DNA of 64,000 nt from Glandiceps talaboti (GCF_964340395.1 NC_135563.1:24075309-24139308), one strand, 5' to 3'; shown: positions 11,560 through 25,356, counted from the stretch's first letter. Numbers and translations are program-made. Notes: a model not told the origin generated them from the letters alone.

Positions 11560-12016
11560 ATTTTACTTCTTTTAACTTATCAACCACTTCAACAAATTGT
11601 CCATCGTAAACCCATTGCTTATTAATTCTTAGTCTACCACCATTCCTGAAAACCATAATCTTTGCCTTTTCAATATTGACCTCTAAATTCCAGTTTCTCG
11701 GGTAATCTAAAAGGTAATGTAACTGTTGCTGCAATCCGTGTACACTTTCCGAAAATAAAACTAAATCGTCAGCATACATCAACAAGAATAAACTTAGAGA
11801 TTTACACTCTAGAGGTATACAATCATTGTTTAGAAAACCCATTTCTAAGTCGTTAATATACATAGAAAATAATATAGGAGATAAAACTTCCCCTTGCATT
11901 AAACCTACTTTACTTATAAAATGATCTGATAAAAAGGACCATATAGAACACGCCTGAAAGATAGAATAAGCATAGTTAGATATTAGGGAATGATATAAAT
12001 AATCTATTAATTCCAT
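11560..12016 (-). pseudogene. LINE reverse-transcriptase core fragment
   Basis: The minus-strand frame encodes GLMQGEVLSPILFSMYIND (RT motif B, usually QG..LSP..F), then LLMYADDLVLFSES (catalytic YADD, motif C). It continues to EVNIEKAKIMVFRNGG (motif D/E region) and WVYDGQFVEVVDKLK, where a typical LINE would go on to 'YLG'. At about 11565 the similarity ends. The following residues, SDVSNKYSFSKEISARY, do not belong to a LINE RT. Only about 150 aa of the palm is present, open but truncated at both ends. It is related to, but not the same copy as, the LINE at 9907-11236, because both contain motif C. Confidence 0.83.
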
Positions 12017-12049
12017 GGGGTTCCAGCATTCCGAGACGGAAAATGATTT

Positions 12050-12770
12050 CCTCCTACCTCAACCTCAATCGATCCTCATCACCAGAAACCTTACAAATTC
12101 CTGAAATAGACATATCTAATCGTTAGTAATAAAATGCACAGATACAGGATAGTTACGATTCTTTTGTCTGGTAAGACGGAGATGTTCCGCGAAACGATCA
12201 CCAAGGCGACGTACAGTCGAACCTACATACAAAAACCCCACATTTCTGGCATGTAATGCAATACACTACGTTAGTACTGATACAAGTAAATCTACTCGTA
12301 ACGGCCATATTGTTCTTAGGGCCAAAACATGATTAGTATTAATAATGAAACGACATGTACCACACTGAGTACGATCGCATGGAAATGAACCAGCATTAAC
12401 TTCCAATCCACGTTGTTCCGTATAGACCACCGTGTCTCTATGCTAAGATTGGTATCACGACGCCAAGCTGTTAAAGGTGCTTCAGGAAATATTGAATCGG
12501 TTACCCTATTAGAACGTCAGATATTAAAATGCTTGTATATTATGTTCTTAACTCTGGTGGAAAAGGGATGGTATGTTAGAGCCAAATTGAGACGATCGTT
12601 ATTACTCTTCTGATCATGTGAATTGATACAAGCTTTCCTTGACAAAGATGACACCTTCTGTAAAGCCGCACTGGTAACCGATACTGGATAACCACGTTGG
12701 TGGAAATACGTGCAAAATTCAGTAGACCTTTTCCTGAAATCCAAACTACTACTACATTTACGACGTCAAC
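12050..12770 (-). pseudogene. Penelope-like element 3' part with GIY-YIG endonuclease
   Basis: On the minus strand, 12750-12517 encodes the end of a Penelope-type RT (KRSTEFCTYFHQRGYP, then LALTYHPFSTRVKNI). It is followed by a cysteine cluster CDRTQCGTC (~12390-12350). Next come VVYCITCQKCG and YVGSTVRRLGDRFAEHL (~12275-12190), which is the GIY-YIG endonuclease core with its conserved Arg and the Glu-His. Such a linker and C-terminal GIY-YIG domain define EN+ Penelope-like elements. A stop after HFNI and at least two further frameshifts (near 12330 and 12220) make it non-functional. The upstream RT palm is absent, cut off at the microsatellite near 12800. Confidence 0.85.
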
Positions 12771-12802
12771 GAAGTAATTAAGTAAGTAATACATGACTTT
12801 TT

Positions 12803-12970
<168 letters not shown>

Positions 12971-14098
12971 AAAGGATAACATAACCATTCCTCACGAAAA
13001 GTAATAAAATGCAGTTTTTCGCAGCTAGAATGTTTGATAGCATATATCCTAATGTCATATTTGTAACATAAAGAACAATCATTTACAAAATACAAAAATA
13101 AATAAAAGACAATTAAGCTTTTTCTTCGATCATAAATCAAAATAGGTATCATTAATTTTGTCGAGCAAATTTCTTCTTCTTTTTAAAAAAAAGAAAAGAT
13201 TCTGAGATAAATTATGATTTGAAAACATCTGCAAACATAAATCATAAACGCCTATTTGCCATTGCTCCAGGTCTCAGCTTCAGTTTCCCACGTAAGACCA
13301 TTTTATTGGCAAAAAAATAAGTTGGCTGAAAATCACGTGAATGTGTCACAATTGGAATGTGTGCTATCTGCACTCAATATGAAATCTAGGTCATGTTCTT
13401 TAACTGTCTAAAGTTTGATGTAGAGATACATTAATGATTCAAAACTTGAACTCGACCTATTTGTCTTGAAATATTCCGAGACTTGCATATTTATAAGTCT
13501 TCTCATTAAGGTATTCATGTTATATCCATGTCGTAAGTTAGCTGAGCCACGTTAGATATATGTTGACAACACAATGGAATCCAACTGACTTGCAACAGAC
13601 GACGTTTGGATCAACACAAATACTTACTTTTTTCAATTATCTGACTGGACAAAAATCTCACTAACACTGCAACATTTTATCGTCTGACTGGACAAAGATC
13701 TCACTAACACTGCTACATTTTATCGTCTGACTGGGCAAAAGTCTCACTAAAACAGCTAATTTTATCGTCTGACTGGACAAAAATCTCCGGATTGTCAATT
13801 TATGCGTTTTAATACCACACTATAATTTTTCACACCTTTCGTCATGTGTGTAATTTTTGCAACATATTTTCAATATATTACACGATGTTCTGTGTACCCT
13901 GCTACCATGACGACTGTAGTCTTCCAGAGTATCGTATTAATAACATATTAATTTTACCCAGCTTGTAACGCTGCTGTCATCAGACATTAATCCCTCGATA
14001 TCTTTCATTTATTACACTCTTTTAATTATGATCATCTAATCTCTTCGAGGAACATGAGTAGGACAATGAGACGATATATTTTTCAACATGTCTTTAGC

Positions 14099-14100
<2 letters not shown>
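12971..14100. other. no gene recognised; contains a small minisatellite
   Basis: Unique AT-rich DNA with no supported gene. The minisatellite at 13640-13790 is listed separately. Confidence 0.4.
13640..13790 (+). repeat. 43-bp minisatellite, ~3.5 copies
   Basis: The block CTGACTGGACAAA(A/G)ATCTC recurs at 13641, 13684, 13727 and 13769, giving a 43, 43, 42-bp period. Copies differ by a few substitutions ('gggcaaaagtctc' in the third). Confidence 0.88.
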
Positions 14101-14155
<55 letters not shown>

Positions 14156-14219
14156 CGTGCGTAAGTATGCGTGAGCGCGCGCGTGCGTGCGTGTGTGTGT
14201 GTGCGCGCGCGTGCGTGCC
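14101..14219. repeat. (GT)n followed by GCGC-rich alternating tract
   Basis: About 50 bp of GT is followed by mixed GCGT, GCGC and GT blocks (14151-14219). The whole ~120 bp is nearly perfect alternating purine-pyrimidine sequence, a Z-DNA-prone type. Confidence 0.93.
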
Positions 14220-15487
14220 GTTAGCATGTAGTATTCATACCAGTTTGCATTATTAAATTGTTAAAATTATATGGGCATGTCTGGCCTAATTATCAGGAAA
14301 TCAAATATAAATTGACATAGGGTTTATTTCCAGAAGAAAATAGTGGTGAATTTGTCATTGGTCGGGTTAGTTCATTTATATAATCATGTACCCGGCTTTT
14401 CACACTGGTGTTGAACGTGAAGTATGTTCTGACAAGTCTAGTAAACTTGGGATCTTGTTAAACAAGAGACTTTGAAAACCATCCATGTATTCCAATGAGT
14501 CTTTTCTTGATAAAAGGTAATTGCCCGGTTGATATTTTAAACGTTTTAGTTCAGATGGTTCTGAGTGAAAATAAGTATCAAGTTCAGTAGACATGTAGAC
14601 AACAAAGTGATAGATTTAAACAAAAAGGGTTCCTTTATTTGTAATTTACCTAGGTATGGTAGTGATTGATGAATATAAACTGATATACTCACTAGGAGAA
14701 TAAACCTATCAAATTTGTCCAATTACGGGTGACTTCTGTGCTTCTTTGTACAATTGTATCGTGACACATATCGAAGTTTATATTATTTAGCAATCTGTTT
14801 GTGAACATGTCACGTTTCACCCCTCACTCGTTAACGTCTATCAATTTTAACGATCTTAGACAATAAAATCCATTTCAAGTTTGAATAGCAAGGGGGGAAT
14901 TACTCTGTTTATGATACTTTGAATTTTAATAGTAGTCACTCAATCGTCGATTTATTACATACTTCGAAGCTGGTCAACACATTAATTGTGTTGCAAATAA
15001 TCTCTGCTCCTACTGTAATAAAAACGAGGTCATATCTTTTTTTAACAACATTTACTCTCACCCTAAAAACATTTTTTGCTACATAAACCATGTCACTTTC
15101 AAATCCTGAATTAATGGTATTGAAAGCTCTTTATGTCGTGAGAATATTTGACACGATTATCAAAAAGAAACTAGTCAACTCTAGATCAAAATTAGATTCA
15201 TTACATGTATAGTCGTGAGATATTTGTTCGGAATTTATTCGACGAAGACTGAATACATATTAACGTAGTAATCATGTCATACTCTGCACATGGAATAATT
15301 CAATTGTCCAAAGTGCTCCTGTCTGACTCCTAGAATTATCTGTTAGTAAACTCTCCAGTGCTGATGACTGAGAAATACGTTTTGCATTTTGAAAATGCAC
15401 TATTTGCATAGTTATCCTACTGGGTAGGAAAGTACACGATTTGTCTTCTAGTGAAGAATCTAGTGAAGAATGTTTATATGATATTAA
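14220..15487. other. no gene recognised
   Basis: Unique AT-rich DNA. The short minus-strand ORF near 14400-14594 has no recognisable motif and I do not call it a gene. Confidence 0.4.
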
Positions 15488-15492
15488 GTACG

Positions 15493-15524
<32 letters not shown>

Positions 15525-15759
15525 TGTATGTATGTATGTATGTATGTATGTATGTATGTGTTTGATCACTTTACACGAAATCGTTGCGTAGTGTGCTTAC
15601 GATTATCTCACGATTACCTTGTCTCCCTTTGTTACATAATTTTTTTTCGAAAAGTCAAATATTTTATTAATAAGGAATGTACTCTCATGTATAGTATGCA
15701 TGTATGTATGTATGTATGTATGTATGTATGTATGTATGTATGTATGTATGTATGTATGT
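15488..15759. repeat. two (GTAT)n arrays in direct orientation
   Basis: GTAT arrays at 15488-15559 and 15693-15759 are separated by ~130 bp of non-repetitive sequence, which may be an insertion into a once continuous array. Confidence 0.9.
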
Positions 15760-18700
15760 ACTCATAAAAATCAAAACAGATTAGACACACAATCTATGCA
15801 AAACAGTATCGTCGTAAACCACAGGCTCTTTTACGGCACCGTCCAAGACGCACCACAGTGTTGCTGAGGAAATAACAGCTCTGGTTCGAGAATCTTAAAC
15901 CTTTGATTAATAATTTCAAGTTCATGGAAGATTTTTATCCCACGGATTATAATTCAAGGTAGTAAGATTTCAAGGGTACAAATTTCATTTGCAATAAATT
16001 GTACCAAGGGCATTCAATTAAACAAGATTGATAAGTTTGTGGATGAATTTGCATTTAGATGCTAATCATTTTCATTACATTATCTTTCACTGTGTAACTG
16101 CTAAGATAAGTATTAATTTGAACAACTGCAAAAGGTTTCAAGAGATTACACTAATTTTACATATCCCAATCGATTTGAACAACGTGTATATCATTTTACT
16201 AAGTTTCTTAATGCGTACTGCGTATACGTTATCGAAGAGGCAAAGAATGTTTGTACATACAATTAGATATGAATCCTATACCATTTGCTTAGTAGGTCTA
16301 CAGTACACTCTTCTTATATCGCAAACTCTTTAGCGAGGAAATCATTTCTAGGGATGACTTGGTGAAAGAGACACAAGGCGGTAAAGGTCTTCGCAACTAC
16401 TGTTAATTACGAATCATGATGCTTCTCAATCACATCATAACAGGTATAGGAATATATTTTATTTCTATTTGGAACCATAATTTACAGTATATCATCAGGT
16501 GTGGAACGACGTCATCATTTTACATTTGATAACTGAATTACCCGACTTCCGTTTAATTGTGTTATTTCTATATATGTTTGAATGTAAGGACTAGATATTT
16601 TGCTGCATGTTGTGATGAAAATTGAAACCGAAAGGAACAGACTCGCCGAGAATAACTGTTTTACTTTAATTCGTGAAAAGATACTCGTTCGGCAATCAGA
16701 ATCGAGTCCGGTCTGAAGGTTTGGTGTAAGAATTTAATTTGCTAATGTAAACGTAAACAAGTACATAGTGATATAAAATGTATGAATAACAAATTTCAAA
16801 AAAGGAAATTAGAGTAAACTATAATTCAACACTAAAGATCACGTTGGGAGCCTTCTTGCTGTAAATATCCACATACAAATTATATATACAACATCTGAGA
16901 CATATCCAACGAAAAACAAACAGTGTTGTAATCATCTACTTTGGAACAACTTAATTTACATCAATCACCTGCTGATTATTTAACGATCACCAAAGACTGG
17001 CATTTAAAACGGATCTTTCCTAAGTTCCAATTCTTGATCATCTTCGATTAACGACTCGATTTTTTCCCCAGGGCCTTTTCATCCTATACATTTGCACAGT
17101 CACTTAATATACAGCTGTAATCAATATTTTGGCTTGTTTCATTTCCGGTTATGAATATCTACAACTGTTACTGTAACAGCATTATTCTTCTCGAAATCAA
17201 CCACAAAAGTCACAACCGGAGGCTGTCATTTCGGATGACTTTTGCAGACATCGGTTTTTAATCTGTCCATTATACACCCTTGCCATGATCCATCTAGGAT
17301 ATATTCCCCAAGCTTTCATTTTTCCTGCACTTGTAGTTTGTGGTTATGAAATATGAAGTTATGAAAGTGAGCAGTCTGACGTCATTGTAAGATGTGAGTC
17401 GATTAGCAGGTGCGTTGCTTCTGGAAAAATGGGCACGATCGAAGACATGTTGTAAGAGTTGGCGAGGTAATTGTTGGTTGGTGTTTTTGTGATATTGATA
17501 ATAACACGTTTTGTGGCAATCTAAAAAATTGTATTCAGTGCGCCAATATATGATGTGTTTGAAAACAGGTCGAAATCGTTGCAGACGGTATTGATGTATA
17601 CGTACTAGCTATACATCAATTTGATTGTTGTATAGCGATGAATGTGCAAACATTGAAACTAGCACTCCTAGAATAGCACTTTCAGATTAAAGCCGTTCAC
17701 ATACAGTCTCGAAAATAAAGACTTGCATGATATCGGGCTATAAATGTCAAAATATTAATTATTGTAAATATTTCACATTTAACGTTGCGTATGTAATGCT
17801 CTACTTTTATTATTTAAAATATATTGTATTTCGAAAATGAAATTGGCATTAAATCAAAATTTGTGGTAAATTAAATACAGACTAAAGGTCAAAGTTCTCA
17901 GTACAATAAGCTCCCGATTACACAATTGAGTAACTGTTGAGTTCTTTTATACCTCTTGATGGTATATCGTATAAACCTATTGGAATGGTATGACAATACG
18001 TATTTACTTGGATTGTTATGGAATCAAAAACTAGTACTATACATTACTGAATCGCATGGCAGGTCTAATATGTCCGTCGTGAACAGAGTGGGTAACATTG
18101 TCGTCTGAGGGTGCAAATATTCATGATAATGGGACCGGTTGTAATATTTTTTATTACATACCCAGTAAATTCTTACATGTTTACTGATATTTGTAAGATA
18201 ATTATGATTTTTCATTTGGTTAGATTTCCATGGGATCAGAAAAATCCAAATTCTGACGAAGTACAACATAAAGCTTCACGTGCTTGACAAGTGTCCCGGA
18301 TGTAAGTATCTCAAACAATAATAATTGCGAATGAGCAAGAGACACGTTTTCATTCTTTGACAGTAGTCATATCACTATTCTGGCTTGTGGTTATTGTAAG
18401 TATAAATTCACTTGTGAGTGGCCAGTTCTGAAATATAGAAAGCAGCCTCTCGGTACCCATACAACTTAGATTATACTTGACAAAGTGAAACTAATCATTA
18501 ATGCTGATTTACGAACACTGCTGTTGAAATTTAACTTGACAAGCCTATTATTACTTATTTTTTTTAAATAAAGAAATATTTTCACAACTCACAAAAATTC
18601 TGTTTTTGAGAAACGGGATAGGTAGGTTATTAAACATTCTTCAAGTCACTGAAACGATTAAATCTGAACAAAAAGCCAACATATGTCAAATATGTCTTAT

Positions 18701-19244
18701 AGTATGTTTCTTACATACACAATATGGTGATACGGAGAAATAACAATCAATTCAGTTGTTGCTCTTCTTTGTGTTTACCTCTATTGATAAAAATTTTCCA
18801 TCAGGTTTTACCTACATACATCGAATATTGTTGTCTATTTACACGTCATACTTTCACGTATACCTATGATTGACAGCTAGAAGGTCGAGTATTATTGTAC
18901 AAAGAATTGGGTGACCAGTTCAAATTTACACTTAATGTGTCAAAGCAATGTAAATCAGGTTGTTGATCATTGAAAGTTTTGAATGTTCTCCGTAGAATGT
19001 ATTTCGAATATATCAAAATATACTACGATAAGACGTTAATAATCAATACCCCGTGTAGCTCACAAAATTTGCACATTCCACTCGTAAAAGCTCACACAAA
19101 CAGTGGTGAACTATCAGGCCCCAGCAAGGATAACTAATTATAAATGAAAGTCTTTTGACTCTACCAATAGGGAATTGTCAGTGCTTTTGATAGATAAACT
19201 ACCGGCTGTACAACATGCATGTTAGCTACTCAGTTCTTACCTGG
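15760..19244. other. no gene recognised
   Basis: About 3.5 kb of AT-rich DNA without microsatellites, recognisable transposon proteins or RNA genes. Small ORFs (for example 16028-16333 and 18024-18269) have no known motif and the composition of non-coding DNA. Confidence 0.4.
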
Positions 19245-19548
19245 ACAACAGTTGATATACATCATGTAATTTGTGAAGTAATTATGCAAATTATACATAA
19301 GTGTCAAGGGAAAAATAAACAAATTACATAGATTAGGCGGATGTTTTGTACAATTTTGCTTCAAATACTCATCAGCGCTTGCAATAATATTATTATTCCA
19401 TGTCAATTCAGCCAGTGGATTATGTCATTTTAATGACATATGCATACAAAAGCACAAACAGTTTCGTACACATATACGGACGGACAGACGGACAGACAGA
19501 CAGACAGATAGACAGACAACATGTCAACAACTTCTCTTGCGGGAACTA
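19245..19548 (+). mobile_element. HINE-like element, copy D (3' part)
   Basis: The last core unit, with ATGCAAAT at 19284-19291, is followed by a diverged right arm ('cagccagtggatt') and a (GACA)n tract at 19478-19518. A weak remnant of the terminal inverted repeat, 'cttgcgggaactaaaa', lies at 19535-19550. The left end and other core units are absent. It is older than copies A and B, judging by divergence. Confidence 0.55.
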
Positions 19549-19724
19549 AAAAAATCTTGCAAAGGTATAAAAAATATTAATTAACATAGAATCTTCATCG
19601 AGAAAGAAAATATTTGAGTCTTAAATTTGTTGATAATTTACACATACAGATGCACACACACACATATACACTCTCGCTCACGCACGTACAAATGCACACA
19701 CGTGCAATCTTGATTTTGTATATT

Positions 19725-19862
19725 TGCATCATATGTTTCTTTGAAAGTCTAGCTTATTTTTGTTATCTGGTGAAATAAATTTCATTCATTCATTCATTCA
19801 TTCATTCATTCATTCATTCATTCATTCATTCATTCATTCATTCATTCATTCATTCATTCATT
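19725..19862 (+). mobile_element. retroposon 3' end with (ATTC)n tail
   Basis: The sequence 'tgttatctggtgaaataaat' leads straight into about twenty CATT/ATTC units (19783-19862). A short 3' UTR ending in 'gaaataaatttcattcatt' and a tetranucleotide tail is typical of CR1/L2/RTE-type LINE or SINE ends. No coding part is recognisable upstream, so this would be a very 5'-truncated insertion. Confidence 0.5.
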
Positions 19863-21250
19863 AAATGTGAACGCATAGAAAATAAATCTAATGACACCAA
19901 GCAAATTCTTGCAGGGGTTGATTACTGCACTCTATCGTAATTTGATTTGACGGACAAACAGTGATAATGAAATTAATTGACCATTCCGTGTCTTTTAGTT
20001 CATGTAGTTTGCATTTTTGTCAACAAAATCCGGTCATATCCGGTAAACCTAGAATGCTTTATACTCTAACTGAACGACAGTAAAGCAAACAATGTTTTCA
20101 TACCCTACCCGCAATACAAATGTTAGATAAAAATGCCAAAGGTAGATACCCATACAATCAACGGATGTTACTTTGATTGTAAGGCCTTGCATGGTTGCTT
20201 ACATTACAAATTGATCATACCAAATTTAGTATCATAACTCGATCCAACATTTACATTACGTCACTTCTACGTAAGTAAGTTTACACAATTCGAATAAAAG
20301 TGCAAGAATTAGTTATCATCAAAGTATACTATTTTCTTTACCAATTAACTTTGTTATCATTGAATCGGTATCGGTAAAATAACAGAAAATCTAAAATAGG
20401 TGACATTGAAAACCTATACTAGGCTATCAGATTCTGTCTATTACGTTTAAATGCAGATACAAGATCTTATTTCTAGAAGAGATTGTTGTAAGGGTGCCCA
20501 CACTGATCACATATCAAAATTCATTTCTATAAGTACACAGTCACTTAATGAAATTATATGAACTGAAAGCTAATATCATATTTTGACTCTGTAGTTTAAG
20601 GTAAATTTGGTTCTCGCCGAGAATGCAAACCAACATTAATTGTGCAAACTAGTGCAAAGATACCAGAGTTTGCCTTAGTAGCTTCACTAACTGAAATATA
20701 AACACGTTTCATGTTGATGTTCTGGTCTCAAAACTCCGTATATTAACTAATGAAATGACACACAGAGTCCTGCCCACTCGCAGTTGGTTTGATCATTTGT
20801 ATAAATCCAATCTGATTGTGATTCAATACAAGCTGTCAAACACATGTGACAACTTCTTAAGGCTGTGTATTCGTATGATATCTTCGAATGGGTGGATAAC
20901 TTTGCCCAGTTCATGAAATAGGCAATCGTGTTGCCCAGGTTATGAAGTGGGTATGGTAAGATATGCCCAGTACATGAAATGAGCATCTTTTATAGGACAC
21001 ACATAAAAAAATACCAATCAAATAACTTTATTATCGTGTATTTACAAACTCATCACTAATTCAGTGTAGCTTGCGTTTTAATAGAGTTCGATAACCAACA
21101 CCCCAGTTCAAAACTCTTGCCCCAAAATTCAATTTCGCACCTTTTAGATCGTAATCTATACTCTCATTTGCATAAAGTTGACCATTCCATGAACAGGGCA
21201 AAGTTGCATGCACATTTCATGAATTGGACAGTTTCGCGGATTGGGTGTAA
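19863..21250. other. no gene recognised
   Basis: Unique AT-rich sequence. Near 20885-20985 and 21185-21235 an imperfect motif 'ttcatgaaat/gggca' recurs ('gcccagttcatgaaatagg' types), perhaps a degenerate short repeat. Confidence 0.35.
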
Positions 21251-21270
21251 CACACACACACTCACACACA

Positions 21271-21306
<36 letters not shown>

Positions 21307-21312
21307 TGTATG

Positions 21313-21392
<80 letters not shown>
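21251..21392. repeat. (CA)n-(GTAT)n-(AT)n compound microsatellite
   Basis: A CA block, a GTAT block (21280-21314), then ~77 bp of AT. It ends exactly at TAACTCGG (21391-21398). Confidence 0.95.
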
Positions 21393-21393
<1 letters not shown>

Positions 21394-21491
21394 CTCGGTG
21401 AGTATCAATCTGCTAAGACAGTGCTCTATACCGCAGTGGCAGAGCGCAATAGTTTTGGTAGTACTGGAACTCTTTCTTGGTTGTAACTCGG
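21391..21491. repeat. ~100-bp unit bounded by TAACTCGG between AT arrays
   Basis: An 8-bp direct repeat TAACTCGG (21391-21398 and 21484-21491) brackets an 85-bp non-repetitive segment containing 'gctctataccgcagtggcag'. AT arrays abut both sides. It could be a short mobile unit with target duplications or a repeat module that seeds AT arrays. Identity unknown. Confidence 0.5.
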
Positions 21492-21492
21492 A

Positions 21493-21965
<473 letters not shown>

Positions 21966-22030
<65 letters not shown>
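21966..22030. repeat. (AT)n array
   Basis: About 65 bp of pure AT, ending at the first copy of the direct repeat at 22031. Confidence 0.97.
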
Positions 22031-22036
<6 letters not shown>

Positions 22037-22062
22037 TAGAGTGTATTGTCTAACAAGTTCTT
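22027..22062 (+). repeat. direct repeat, first copy
   Basis: GTAAACTAGAGTGTATTGTC (22031-22050), with its flanks, matches 22873-22908 with about three differences over 36 bp. The copies are 846 bp apart and enclose the largest AT array. They might be the ends of an inserted element, but no coding or LTR signals are seen inside. Confidence 0.7.
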
Positions 22063-22254
22063 ACTTAATAATATGTAACCTTTGTTGTCAATCTTTTTGT
22101 GTACACACAGCCGTCAGTGAACACACATAAGTTATGTACATAAAGCAGAATGTATAGCTAACGAATACTATTAAACCACACTATTACACCCGATGATCCT
22201 TCTGGTGAAACGGTCCGTAGTGTAATTCCACAATGTAATATCACACTCGTCTTC

Positions 22255-22500
<246 letters not shown>

Positions 22501-22872
22501 GCTTTACTGCAAGAATACGTTTCGACTGTTAAAGTTACCGAATGTTTGTTGTGACAAGGCAGGTCTTGCTGAACATTTTATCCTTTTAACATATAGACGT
22601 AATACATTTGTTGAAAGGGCTGCAGTCAATGGTAAGTAATTACCACCCAGATCATAGACAATGGAGCTGTCTATGCCTAGATTAGGATCGGATGGCTTAC
22701 AATGTTTACGACAAAATTATATAACGGATTACTTCGTCCTTGCCCTGAAATACATGTTTGATTTTAAATTATATTATATTATATTATGATGTTTTATGTA
22801 GGATTGTAATCTTTTATGGGTAGCACGTGTTACATCCATATCTTTAGTTGTCTTAGAATACTAGTATATAAA

Positions 22873-22908
22873 GTATGTAAACTAGAGTGTATTGTCTAAG
22901 AAGTGGTT
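22873..22908 (+). repeat. direct repeat, second copy
   Basis: Second copy of the 36-bp sequence found at 22027-22062, in the same orientation. Here it is not preceded by an AT array but by 'ctagtatataaagta'. Confidence 0.7.
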
Positions 22909-22948
22909 AACCTGTTCCACCTCAACCACTCCAACATAACATAACAAA

Positions 22949-23000
22949 CCGCCGCCACAACCACCACCACCACCACCACCACCACCACCACCACCACCAC
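22949..23000. repeat. (CCA)n microsatellite
   Basis: A run of about 15 CCA/CAC trinucleotides with a few interruptions at its left edge. Confidence 0.93.
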
Positions 23001-25356
23001 AAACACCTCGGTAGCGTTAGTATAAAGAAGTAGTATTGCTTATTAAAGTTACATGTAATTGCAGTTATTATAGAACGAGTGAATTATCTTGTTATTAACA
23101 TTACCCCGCCCAAACGGCCAACGAGACACTACAAACAAGAACGAAATATAGTAAATTGCAAATAACGCTGTATATAAAGGAGACCGCATCCAGGAAAAAA
23201 GATTGGAAAAGAATGTGTTTTTTGTATTAAGAATGATTCATTACTTTTAAAAAGTGAAAGTTATATCAACACCAGATGAAGTAACAGACTTGGCACGCCT
23301 ACTAGGATGTTGAATTATTTTGTATAGTACCTGGACGTATCAAAGATATTGAAATGCAAGTCCGGATCCCAGTGGGGAAACTTTGATGGAAGAGTCAGTC
23401 GCGTTTAATACTGGAAACCGTTAGAGGTACCCCAAAATAAATGCGATGATAATTTTTGATGAATTAGTGTTTTAAACAACGTGAATGCTCCTTCTGGATG
23501 TTTATATTATACTCATTGATTCTCGTCAAGTACCCAGAAAGTAGAAAATCCGGTACAAATTGACAGGTTGTTTGTATTGCAAAGGCCAAACTCTAACTAA
23601 ATGTGATTAAGAGTTTTCTTCATTACATAGCTGTGTAGACTTCTGTAATTGGTTTATTACCTGTTCTGAGTTAACCCATCAAATAAGTTTAGAATCAAAG
23701 TGTGATGTAGCTAATGAGACAAGGCACATAGAAATGATAAATAATATGGAATATGTACTCGCCCAAAAAAGATGGATATATTGGAGCATGTTTAATTTGT
23801 TCATTTATTGCAATTGTACTGCGAAAGACCCTCAAGGTTGTAAAGATTTGTTGATACATGTAATGGAGATCGCCTGATACCTAATTTGTTGCGTTTGTTA
23901 CATTGATATATCAATGGAATTTCAACTTGACTGCCTCGAATTTGTATTAGTCCGCGGAATCATACTCGGAGCATTGTGACGTAAAACTAAATTGATGTCG
24001 TGGGATATAACGATTTAATGGTTAAACTAGAGGTTAATGCAAATTGAACGTTACAGAATTCATATTTATTTATATAGTTAGTATTCGGCAATTTATCACG
24101 CAATCCCATGTATCGCAGACTGAGTTCATTCATATCATTTTCCGATATTATTTCAACAAAGAAGAAATTTGTACCAGAATGCATAGTTCTGGCAACTGAT
24201 TGATATGAGTCACTCTTCGACATAGTGCACGTGGAAGGGTGACAGTCAGCTCAGCGCGATGTCACCATTTTTAGACATTTTAATACGTCCATGTCCCGGG
24301 GTTGATGTATCAAAATATTCGTACTTCATGGATTCAATTGTATCATTTTCATATAGCATTGATGCAATTAAGACAGTGATGCCAAAATTCAAACGGGTTT
24401 CAATGGTTGTTGTGTGTAGAGACCATGCACGTGGACGTTGAGAGTCTGCAAGGCACGATGTCCCCTTTGACCCTTGATATGTTAGTTCACTTTTAAATAC
24501 TTAAAAGTAAACCATCAACCCCGTCCCCTCCAAAAAAACACTACGTCAAATATAAGACAGAAATACCAGAATTTGTCATACAAGTATCAATCAATGTGTC
24601 ATCCTATGACGGAATGCACATGAAAGGTTAACAATCCTCAAACTGCGATGTGACCGACATTTAAATATAAAGAACAGTTTTATATACTAGAATTACAACA
24701 CGTCAAAACAATTCGTGCTGATATATTGCCTTGAGTGTAGTGAAATTAAGTGGTGGTGGTTGTTACTCACTGACAAATAATTGGTGTCAATTCAGGACGT
24801 ACAATGCCGCTGAAAACATATCAGCACTCCGGGAAAACGAGTTGCTACTTGAAACTCAGCTATTTTCAAGTAACGAAGGGTAATTTGAATTTCTCGCAAA
24901 CATCATACTGTACCATGTATATATGGTCACAGGCCATGGTAAATATGTCATCGGTAAATAATCAATTTGTACTAATGCAGAAGCCCACAATATTGACATA
25001 TGCTTAAAGGTAATTCGGTTAGAAATTAACAGTCAAGTTGAAATTGGATATATTGAAAGAAATTGACCACTACCGATGTATTGGGTAATATTAATTGGCA
25101 ACGCTGAGGTGCACTTGTATTGTATAATATACATACATCAAAGGAAGACGAAATTTGAGCAGTAATTGAACAAAACAATTAAGGTCAAGTGTTACAATTT
25201 CTAACTCTTATTTTGAAGTGAGGAGTTGTTATATCGCGCGTCAAAAATGGATCCATTTAACAATGTATTTGCACGCTTTCTGAGAATGTTCAGTAATTAG
25301 ATTTAATTAGATTGTGATACATGGAAACACATCGCATTGAACTTGATATCGTATTT
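23001..25356. other. no gene recognised
   Basis: Unique AT-rich sequence. Small ORFs (23987-24223 minus, 24259-24441 plus, 24804-25007 plus) have no recognisable domain. The phrase 'catgcacgtgga' occurs near 24225 and 24425 in similar contexts ('gcacgtgga', followed within ~45 bp by 'gcgatgtcacc' or 'cacgatgtccc'), suggesting a degenerate ~195-bp duplication. Confidence 0.35.

Noticed and set aside
15880-15900. 'ggttcgagaatc', B-box-like
   Set aside because: No pairing stem, no tRNA cloverleaf around it.
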